From Bacteroidetes bacterium QS_9_68_14 (GTDB taxonomy: Bacteria > Bacteroidota > Rhodothermia > Rhodothermales > Salinibacteraceae): DNA of 58,913 nt. Every line of letters begins with the position of its first letter. The first letter of the stretch is position 1. Below the pieces are notes generated by a model, which was given only the letters and a program-made list of their open reading frames with translations, ran no database searches and had not been told where the DNA came from. Where the stretch lies: assembly GCA_003022535.1 (NCBI GenBank), contig PXTT01000019.1:1-58913 (forward strand), written 5' to 3'. The position numbers and the translations under genes are program-made. Positions 53,348-58,913 of this stretch are shown here, piece by piece.

Positions 53348-54093
53348 AATGTGCACTATGCCTAGAAGATAAGAAGCTTAGAAAATCTCATATAATACCA
53401 GAGTTCTTCTACAAGCCGATATACGAGGAGGATCCGGAGAGATATTTTGGAGTTTCGACCGATTCGTCAGAGGGAATTGACCATAGGCAGCAGGGAATTT
53501 GGGGCCGCCTATTGTGTGGGGATTGCGAACAACATTTGAGTAAATGGGAGGACTATGCCAGCACTCTGCTTTACCAGAGGGCTCAAGTTCAGGAGATCTC
53601 TATTGGACTCAGAGTAGTCAACGTAGAATACGAAAAGTTTAAGCTTTTTCTGCTCTCTTTGCTTTGGCGTGCCGGTGCTACCAGCAGGAAGGAGTTTAGT
53701 GAGGTATCTCTTGGTCCACACGAGGAGAAATTGCGAAGGATGCTTATCGAAAGCGAACCAGGTCCGCCGGAGAAGTATGGATGCATGCCAGTACTATGTC
53801 CAAAGTATAAGGACCTCTTACAGAAGATGATTATCTCGCCGGACACCGTTAAGGTAAGAGCACATCACGTTGTGCGATTCCTCCTTGGAGGGCTGTTTTG
53901 GAATTTTTTCGTGTCCAGCCACACACCATCGATTGCCTCCGACGGTATTTTCCTGACCGAAGGTGGTGAACTCACAATTCTGGCGGAGTCAGAATTTACC
54001 AGCGATTACATTGAACAACTTTATAGGCGCTGGAAGGACTCTGGCAATCTGGACGATCTGAGTGACAAATTTGGCGCCAATAACGCTGCATAA
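53344..54093 (+). CDS. cassette 3: Cys/His-rich HNH-like protein
   Basis: A 249-residue protein starting MKCALCLEDKKLRKSHIIPE, then FFYKPIYEEDPERYFG. The CxxC, SHIIP and later LLCGDCEQHLSKWE (CxxC-4-H) form the zinc and histidine pattern of HNH_5-like endonucleases. The helical C-terminal two thirds (FKLFLLSLLWRAGATSR; HHVVRFLLGGLFWNFFVSS) is unassigned. Nuclease activity is inferred. The start ATG lies inside the attC 2 core GTTATGA; the stop TAA (54091) lies inside the attC 3 5' core GCATAAC. Confidence 0.7.
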   Translation: MKCALCLEDKKLRKSHIIPEFFYKPIYEEDPERYFGVSTDSSEGIDHRQQGIWGRLLCGDCEQHLSKWEDYASTLLYQRAQVQEISIGLRVVNVEYEKFKLFLLSLLWRAGATSRKEFSEVSLGPHEEKLRRMLIESEPGPPEKYGCMPVLCPKYKDLLQKMIISPDTVKVRAHHVVRFLLGGLFWNFFVSSHTPSIASDGIFLTEGGELTILAESEFTSDYIEQLYRRWKDSGNLDDLSDKFGANNAA

Positions 54094-54278
54094 CCTTCGC
54101 TAGAGGTGACGGAAGGCTGATGCCACCATCGATCGAAATGCGTTCGGAGGTTTTGACTTCGCCGTTCGAGCGCGCCTCAGCCAGTGAATGGAAACTCCGG
54201 CTAGCGCGGTTATTTCTTGTTAGACGGCGCTCTGGTTGGCGTTTTCCCGCCGTCCGCACCTCAGCTAAATCGTTATGC
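54088..54278 (+). repeat. attC site 3 (possibly two merged sites)
   Basis: 5' core GCATAAC (54088-54094). Two 3' cores are possible: GTTAGAC (54219-54225), which fits the classical GTTRRRY consensus, and GTTATGC (54272-54278). Arms CGCTAG / CTAGCG pair with the first. GAGGTGACGG and CCGTCCGCACCTC pair with the second. GACGGC/GCCGTC lies between the two cores. Confidence 0.7.
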
Positions 54279-54309
54279 GTCTCATCGCTTACTAACGCCT
54301 TTCCGAATC

Positions 54310-55860
54310 TTGGCGGATACTTACGATTCGAAAGCAATTACCGGAAGCGTGTATGAAGCAATTCAATCCTGTACGAAGTTCGAAAACTCACCGATAACTG
54401 GAAGTTGGACCCAAGAGATAGTGTCGAACGTGATTTACGACGAACGCCCATTTTATAGAACGATCGAATGCGTAGGTACGCTTTCTTCGGGAGGCGAAAA
54501 AGTTGATAACCTTCAGATCGAAATCGAGTATTCGGAGACAAAGCCAGACACCATTCGAGGTACTGTCATCGGATCAGCCGAAGATAGTGCTCGGATTATG
54601 AGGCTCTCTTCAGGCCCCGATGAGTGGAAACTTGTAGCTGAGGACTCACGCGGCGGTGGGGAATTCCGGTTATTTAGCGATACGGTGGCAGTGACCTCAA
54701 TGGCAATGATGTGGAACTCGGATCAAAAGCCGGTTCGTCCGATTCTCCGGTTCGAATTACTGGACTTCAGGAAAATCCGAACCTTTTCGAAAAGTCAGGA
54801 ATCGGAACCTCGCCGTCTACTTTATTTTCTGGATGGTCCGGAGCGCCCTTGGGAAGGAGCCATTCAGCGGGAGATCTCTGATGGAGGAGAATTTATTTAC
54901 CAGAATAGCTACCTTGATCTCGATCTTCGATCTCCCTTGAGGCTGTTCGTAACTAAGGAACTCTTCACTGACCAGGATCCAGACGATTCCTCCACGAGCC
55001 TTCGGACGCATGTTCCGATGTTGGGGGTATCCACCGATGCTCCGGAGGCAGAGCTTTCGACAGATAGATTTGTAGAACGAGCTGACCAATTACTCGAAGA
55101 CGTTTTGCTTTTGATGTCTCTCGGCTCCAAGCAGTGGTCCGTCTGGTTCGCCTCACAGCTCATCGTTCCTGGCAATCTTATTCAGGATCGCGTTCAAACG
55201 ACATCCCGAACGGTTTCCAACCAAGAGCCAGCTGAGAACATGGTCCCGGTCCCACCTAGCGATGCACTTGACTTCCTCCAAACCGTCCTGCCTCGGTACA
55301 GAGACTTTCGAAGAGAAGGTTGCGCCATGAAAACTGCTATTCAGACAACTCTTGCAAGCAGAGAGGAAGATTACGTCGAAAGCCAGTTCCTGAGTCTCTT
55401 CACTGCACTGGAAACACTGAAAAATATTTTTGCAGAACAAGAAGGTTTGGTAACTCTGCTGGATCAGGACACCTTTGAGGAAATGAGAAGCGACCTGAAA
55501 GATGTGGTTCGGGAACACATAGGTGGTGATGAGAACAGCGATCTGCGTAAAGAAATCTACAAATCGATGTTCGGCCTGAACAGACCATCCCTTCAATCAC
55601 TCCTTAACGGGATGTTCGAAAAATACGATACAGGAATTGAGGATCTGTATCCTCAAGACAAAAAATCAACTCTTAAAGACACGCGAAACAATCTCGTTCA
55701 TGGGAGAGGTGCACCTGATGATACAAGTAAACTGACAAATGAAATCCTCCGGCTCCAGGCACTCGTCAATCGACTTATACTGCGTATGCTAGGATGGAAT
55801 GACGTTTCTCAGTGCCCACCTGATTCAAGAAAAAGCCGTCTCAAAGGTTGTAGGGCATAA
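54310..55860 (+). CDS. cassette 4: large HEPN-domain protein
   Basis: About 516 residues. The N-terminal half is beta-rich and unassigned (GSWTQEIVSNVIYDERPFYR; IEIEYSETKPDTIRGTVIGS). The C-terminal half is helical (ESQFLSLFTALETLKNIFAE; DLKDVVREHIGG). It ends with DTRNNLVHGRG, the R-x4-H active-site motif of HEPN ribonucleases, near residue 460. The architecture resembles ApeA/HEPN abortive-infection proteins; function is inferred. No ATG follows the recombination core in frame, so TTG at 54310 is the best start. The stop TAA lies inside the next core GCATAAC. This is the largest cassette gene here. Confidence 0.68.
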   Translation: MADTYDSKAITGSVYEAIQSCTKFENSPITGSWTQEIVSNVIYDERPFYRTIECVGTLSSGGEKVDNLQIEIEYSETKPDTIRGTVIGSAEDSARIMRLSSGPDEWKLVAEDSRGGGEFRLFSDTVAVTSMAMMWNSDQKPVRPILRFELLDFRKIRTFSKSQESEPRRLLYFLDGPERPWEGAIQREISDGGEFIYQNSYLDLDLRSPLRLFVTKELFTDQDPDDSSTSLRTHVPMLGVSTDAPEAELSTDRFVERADQLLEDVLLLMSLGSKQWSVWFASQLIVPGNLIQDRVQTTSRTVSNQEPAENMVPVPPSDALDFLQTVLPRYRDFRREGCAMKTAIQTTLASREEDYVESQFLSLFTALETLKNIFAEQEGLVTLLDQDTFEEMRSDLKDVVREHIGGDENSDLRKEIYKSMFGLNRPSLQSLLNGMFEKYDTGIEDLYPQDKKSTLKDTRNNLVHGRGAPDDTSKLTNEILRLQALVNRLILRMLGWNDVSQCPPDSRKSRLKGCRA

Positions 55861-55978
55861 CACGTCGCTACACCTGACGAAAAGAGGAGGTCAGTTTGCT
55901 TTCCTTGGATATTGGTACTTCCATTGCTCTCAACAGTGGAAGTGCCACGACTTTTCGCAGGTGAGATTTCCGTTATGG
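55855..55978 (+). repeat. attC site 4
   Basis: 5' core GCATAAC (55855-55861), arm CGCTACACCTGACGAAAAG, central stem ACTTCCA / TGGAAGT, arm CTTTTCGCAGGTGAGA, 3' core GTTATGG (55972-55978). 124 nt. This is one of the best-formed sites of the array. Confidence 0.85.
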
Positions 55979-56057
55979 GTCCCTCTCTGAATCTCTATCC
56001 CTTGACGATTACGTTAAGCTAACTCCCAAGCTTCTCGTTACTGAAAAGACATAGCAC

Positions 56058-56885
56058 ATGGAAGGAGAAGCCCCCGGCAATTGGCTAACGCAGATCAACA
56101 GTATTGGACCATGGATTCTTTCTCTACTGGCACTCCTGCAAGTATGGGTTTTGGAGGCATGGAGGAAGTGGCGGACGGGAAAAATAGAAATCCATGCAAA
56201 CCAAGTTGAAGTAGGTTATGGAGCACTCGGACCTGTTTTTTCTATCTTCGGCACCCTGAGATGTACTCGCAACGATGTTTTCGTGGAAGAGGTGCGGGCC
56301 CAACTTGTTAAGGAGAGGGATAATGCGAAACACTCATTTACGTGGTTGGCGGTTAGACCGACGACAGTTTCCGTAACCGGCGAAAGTCAGGAAGAGCTGG
56401 AAATAGCATCGGCTTTTCAGGTGAAGAAAGGGAATACAAGAAAATTCGGGTTTCTCTTTCACGAAGAGAGATTTCGAGAAGAGCATCGTCCAACGCTCGA
56501 AGAACTTGAGCAACAGTGGATAGAATATTATAGAGATTCAAGCGAGCAAATCATTGATCAAGCAAACGGAAACAACCAGCAAGTCCCTGACCGAGCCACG
56601 CTTTCCCAGCACATTTTTAATAGGTTTGTTGAGGATGGACATACAACCGACGAGTACACTGAAATGGATAGGGCCTGCTATTGGGAAGAAGGTGAGTATA
56701 GGGTGACAGTCAAAGTAGACTCCTCAAATCCAGACGAAGTATTCGAAAAATATTTTTCATTTGATTTGTATGAAAGAGAGGCAGAGGCTCTTAGAAATAA
56801 TTCAATGGTGGCAATTAGGGAGACCTGTAACCAGCCACATAACTACCAATTTGCATATCCTAATCTCGAAAAGGTCGAAGAATAG
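56058..56885 (+). CDS. cassette 5: hypothetical membrane-anchored protein
   Basis: 275 residues. A single N-terminal helix (IGPWILSLLALLQVWVLEAW, residues 17-36) is followed by a large soluble domain: KIEIHANQVEVGYGALGPVF, FSIFGTLRCTRNDVFVEEVR, an acidic helical middle, then EEGEYRVTVKVDSSNPDEVF. No family recognised. With the basic WRKWR after the helix, the bulk is predicted to face the cytoplasm. AT-rich codon use (ATA, AGA, AAT) again differs from the chromosome. It begins 80 nt after the attC 4 core. Confidence 0.68.
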   Translation: MEGEAPGNWLTQINSIGPWILSLLALLQVWVLEAWRKWRTGKIEIHANQVEVGYGALGPVFSIFGTLRCTRNDVFVEEVRAQLVKERDNAKHSFTWLAVRPTTVSVTGESQEELEIASAFQVKKGNTRKFGFLFHEERFREEHRPTLEELEQQWIEYYRDSSEQIIDQANGNNQQVPDRATLSQHIFNRFVEDGHTTDEYTEMDRACYWEEGEYRVTVKVDSSNPDEVFEKYFSFDLYEREAEALRNNSMVAIRETCNQPHNYQFAYPNLEKVEE

Positions 56886-56889
56886 AGAC

Positions 56890-57077
56890 ACATAACACTC
56901 CGATACAGCTGACAAGGGGCAGGTGCCGGTTTTGATCGAGGTCACCGACGCGGGTTCGTCTTCGCTGGCCCGGCGTGCTCACGCCGTGGGATGGATACTT
57001 CGGCGGGCGGAGTCGTTTAGCCGAGTAGCTCCGATTTAACGAAGAAAAGCCCCTTGCAGCTGAGCTTCACGTTATAC
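56890..57077 (+). repeat. attC site 5 (long)
   Basis: 5' core ACATAAC (56890-56896), arm CAGCTGACAAGGGGC, arm GCCCCTTGCAGCTGAG, 3' core GTTATAC (57071-57077). 188 nt, longer than usual, with GC-rich middle material (GCGTGCTCACGCCGTGG). Confidence 0.8.
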
Positions 57078-57155
57078 GGCCCTGGTGCCGAAGCAACGAG
57101 AACGAAAAGAAATCGACCGACGACCCCAAACAGACTTTTTACTTGCCACAGCGTC

Positions 57156-57347
57156 ATGGTTACCGAATCCGAAGTCCAGACCAAAGACGATTTGGAGCGC
57201 CGAAACAAGGCGTGGAAGCACTGCGCCGAGCGTGAAGACTATAGGTGCGCTATCTGCGGGCAGGTGCCGCCTTACGGTGAGCGGGAAATCTACTTTGAGA
57301 GCGGACTCTGTGGTTTCCACGCTCACACGCTCAACAAGGACGACTGA
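57156..57347 (+). CDS. cassette 6a: small Cys/His protein
   Basis: A 63-residue protein MVTESEVQTKDDLERRNKAW, ending with CAICGQVPPYGEREIYFESG and LCGFHAHTL. The CxxC and C-x2-H-x-H arrangement suggests a zinc site, possibly a minimal HNH-like or zinc-ribbon fold. No family recognised. It shares its cassette with the lipoprotein gene 57 nt downstream, with no attC between them. Confidence 0.55.
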   Translation: MVTESEVQTKDDLERRNKAWKHCAEREDYRCAICGQVPPYGEREIYFESGLCGFHAHTLNKDD

Positions 57348-57404
57348 ATCAGGCCGTCTGTAAATCGTACGGAACACCATTTTCAAAACTTTACTTTCCT
57401 GTCC

Positions 57405-57779
57405 ATGCGATTCGCTTCGACCGGATTACTTCTCGCACTTGCTTTGTTGATCGCCGGATGCGATAGCAACAGCTCCGAGGACGGAAACGAACCGCCCGTT
57501 ATTGAGGAAATACTTGTCAACCCATCAACGGTTGAACCCTCACGAGGTGCTGAATTGACAGCCGTAGCAACCGATCCAGAAGGGGAAGAGCTAAGTTATT
57601 TCTGGAGCAGCGACGGTGGTAAAATAGAAACTGGTCTTTCGTCCTATTCGACCACCACGAACCCTGCACAATGGGAGTCACTGGACGAAACCGGGGATTA
57701 CGAGATCAAATGTACGGTGAGCGATTCGGAATCGACTGCCAGCAAAACCGTTACGGTCGAAGTGCGTCAATCGAATTGA
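57405..57779 (+). CDS. cassette 6b: lipoprotein with PKD/Ig-like domain
   Basis: A 124-residue protein. Signal and lipobox LLIAGCDS (Cys22). The mature part has one Ig/PKD-like fold: PPVIEEILVNPSTVEPSRGA, ELTAVATDPEGEELSYFWSS, DETGDYEIKCTVSDSES, TVTVEVRQ. The order of strands (PxxxxxxxxxP, DPEGxxLxYxWxxxxG, GxYxxxxxVxD) is typical of cadherin-like/PKD surface modules. It is likely exported and membrane-anchored. The stop lies four bases before the next attC core. Confidence 0.8.
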   Translation: MRFASTGLLLALALLIAGCDSNSSEDGNEPPVIEEILVNPSTVEPSRGAELTAVATDPEGEELSYFWSSDGGKIETGLSSYSTTTNPAQWESLDETGDYEIKCTVSDSESTASKTVTVEVRQSN

Positions 57780-57782
57780 GCC

Positions 57783-57908
57783 GTACAACCAATCATTGCA
57801 GCCGACCGTGGGCTGTCGGCTCCCAGACGCGCGCCAGCATCACAAAAACCTCGTCACTACGATTTGAAAGTGATCGCTTCCCACGGCGGCTGAATTCTGC
57901 CGTTATAC
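57783..57908 (+). repeat. attC site 6
   Basis: 5' core GTACAAC (57783-57789), arm GCAGCCGACCGTGGG, arm CCCACGGCGGCTGAATTC, 3' core GTTATAC (57902-57908). 126 nt, with strong arm pairing. Confidence 0.87.
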
Positions 57909-57929
57909 CAATTCCTCCAAGGCTGTGGC

Positions 57930-58667
57930 ATGAGCTGTATTTTTTGCAAGGAGGAGGTTGGCTCCGAGCATGAGGAGCATATACTTCCTGAATCATTGGG
58001 TGGCAAGGACTGGGCAGTGTTGCCAGAAGGCCTCGTTTGTGAGAAGTGCAACCAATATTTTGGTGCGAAGGTCGAGTCGCCTGCCTTAAGCAGTTTTCCT
58101 TTCCTCCCATTTCGGTTGTTCTTGCAAATCCCGACCAAGCGGGGTAAAGCTCCACGTCAGCAGGTAACCATCGGTGAGATTATGTCGAGTGGTATCCCTG
58201 GGGTGGTTGGTGCTAACCCCAGGGATGATGAAATCGAAACTGGCATTCGTGAGGAGAATGTCACCCAGATGCGAATCAGAGCAGAAGTGACTGAGCCGCT
58301 TGCAGTCAGCAGACTTTTGTTGAAAATGGGTTTGGAAGTCGTAGCTGCTGACAATGCCGAAGATGCGCTATCTGAAAAATTTGATGAGGCCAGGAAATTT
58401 GTGAGGGCTCCCGCGACGGGCTCAGAATGGTGGTTTTTGATGGTTACAGATCATGATTCTCTGTTTCGTAAACTCAAACAAGGGGTAACATGTCAGGAGT
58501 GGTTCGAAGGTTTAAAGTTGGAAGTTGTGGATGAGCAAGGAGCCGAAGTATTTCACCTTCAGCTCATAGACATGCATTTCATTACGCCGCTCGAAAGAAG
58601 AGTTGGCCCACCAGACATGTCAGACCTCTCCGAACCAAAGTACAGGCTCTTCAACCCGGTGTGTTGA
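57930..58667 (+). CDS. cassette 7: HNH endonuclease-like protein
   Basis: A 245-residue protein. MSCIFCKEEVGSEHEEHILP, followed by ESLGGKDWAVLPEGLVCEKC and NQYFGAKVES, is an HNH_5-type fold: CxxC, EHILPESLGG (the H-I-P catalytic block) and CxxCN. The C-terminal two thirds (VSRLLLKMGLEVVAADNAED; EWWFLMVTDHDSLF) is unassigned. It could be a defensive or mobile nuclease; this is inferred. ATG 57930 lies 22 nt after the recombination core, and the stop precedes the next core by five bases. Confidence 0.78.
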   Translation: MSCIFCKEEVGSEHEEHILPESLGGKDWAVLPEGLVCEKCNQYFGAKVESPALSSFPFLPFRLFLQIPTKRGKAPRQQVTIGEIMSSGIPGVVGANPRDDEIETGIREENVTQMRIRAEVTEPLAVSRLLLKMGLEVVAADNAEDALSEKFDEARKFVRAPATGSEWWFLMVTDHDSLFRKLKQGVTCQEWFEGLKLEVVDEQGAEVFHLQLIDMHFITPLERRVGPPDMSDLSEPKYRLFNPVC

Positions 58668-58672
58668 GATTG

Positions 58673-58781
58673 GTATAACCTCCATTGCAGCCGACGACGG
58701 TGATGCCCTTTTGCAAAATTGATTCTTCCTCGGCTCTCTCCATGCGTCGAAGCCCGTCGCGGCTGAATTTCCACGTTATGC
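58673..58781 (+). repeat. attC site 7
   Basis: 5' core GTATAAC (58673-58679), arm GCAGCCGACGACGG, arm CCGTCGCGGCTGAATTT, 3' core GTTATGC (58775-58781). 109 nt. Its 3' part closely resembles site 6. Confidence 0.87.
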
Positions 58782-58823
58782 CGCTGCCTTTACAAGCAGG
58801 CGCACTTGCCGTAGCTTTGAGCC

Positions 58824-58913
58824 ATGAGAGTTCAGCGCGTTTACATCGAGACGTCCGTCGTCGGCGGCTGCTTTGACGAAGAGTTCGCGCCGTGGTCGAA
58901 CGGACTGATGAAA
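58824..58913 (+). CDS. cassette 8: PIN-domain protein, N-terminal part (cut by window edge)
   Basis: Thirty codons visible: MRVQRVYIETSVVGGCFDEE, then FAPWSNGLMK. The opening strand with ETS(V/I)xxGxF(D) is typical of a PIN-domain subgroup, in which the Asp/Glu of the first strand binds metal. The antitoxin, if any, would be beyond the window. ATG at 58824, 42 nt after the attC 7 core. Confidence 0.6.
   Translation, partial: MRVQRVYIETSVVGGCFDEEFAPWSNGLMK

Larger units (their letters stand above)
52117..58913 (+). mobile_element. chromosomal integron cassette array (at least 8 cassettes, continues past window)
   Basis: Eight rightward gene cassettes are separated by seven attC-type sites with a shared 3' core GTTAT(G/A)(C/G/A) and 5' core (G/A)(T/C)A(T/C)AAC. 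Most of the sites have complementary arms such as CACCTGAC / GCAGGTGA or GCAGCCGAC / CGGCGGCTGA. Base composition drops to roughly half G+C, codon use differs between cassettes, and products are unrelated to the rest of the window. The boundaries (52118, 52918, 53342, 54273, 55973, 57072, 57903, 58776) are inferred from the core sites. The integrase next to it is a stub, so this is either an abandoned array or one served in trans. Confidence 0.88.

Noticed and set aside
52793-58781. Regularly spaced repeats as a CRISPR array
   Set aside because: Repeats are 54-191 nt with complementary arms, spaced by whole genes; they fit attC sites and no cas genes are present.

Overview
The window is a 58.9 kb piece of a GC-rich bacterial chromosome (about two thirds G+C by eye, except the last 6.8 kb). 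The best guess is a member of the Rhodothermia (Salinibacter/Rhodothermus side of the Bacteroidota). The grounds are two proteins ending in type IX secretion sorting domains, a BatA-type von Willebrand protein, acidic proteins with inserted Asp/Glu/Ala-rich linkers, few clear Shine-Dalgarno sites, and Bacteroidota-like FdxA, FabD/FabH and RNase III sequences. The genus cannot be fixed from the sequence alone.

1-28 kb is mostly ordinary housekeeping. In order: the end of ahcY, a DoxX-like membrane protein, HMG-CoA lyase with an overlapping Coa1-like gene, a Uma2 protein, a cysteine-desulfurase-like enzyme, rpoN, ruvB carrying a 513-residue intein in its P-loop, csbD, fdxA, gcvP, thiD, a glutamine amidotransferase, rnc, and tRNA-Ser. 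A tolC / membrane-fusion / ABC-ATPase efflux operon follows, then a collapsed toxin-antitoxin pair, a UPF0173 hydrolase, a LamG surface protein and a BatA-like protein.

28.5-34.1 kb is a decayed or rearranged patch. It holds a frameshifted nucleotidyltransferase remnant and a uvrA gene with a roughly 77-nt out-of-frame gap. Directly behind uvrA lie two overlapping intact genes (AAA ATPase plus DUF4276, a defence-like pair), and behind them a second, divergent copy of the uvrA 3' end. 34.1-41 kb holds rpmH, three tRNAs (Gly, Cys, Val), an MscS channel, a DUF6438 lipoprotein, a DEAD-box helicase gene broken by a roughly 79-nt gap, and an MsrA-MsrB fusion. 41-48 kb is the fatty-acid/phospholipid block, transcribed leftward (DUF177-rpmF-plsX-fabH-fabD-fabG), with a lipoprotein gene and its decayed tandem copy inside it.

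At 47.8-51.7 kb the transcription direction switches. A 0.9-kb gap with an exact DnaA box precedes dnaA and dnaN, so the chromosomal origin is probably here. dnaA reads with a one-base frameshift in its linker.

From 51.76 kb to the end lies a chromosomal integron. It begins with a degenerate stub of an integron integrase on the minus strand. This is followed by at least eight AT-richer cassettes separated by attC-type sites, all read rightward. The cassettes encode a zincin-like exported protein, two unknown proteins, three Cys/His nuclease-like proteins, a HEPN-domain protein, a lipoprotein and a PIN-domain protein. A functional integrase, if there is one, is not in this window.

A 7-base word, GCAACGC, recurs throughout the GC-rich part far more often than expected. 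It is often just upstream of start codons and sometimes forms hairpins.
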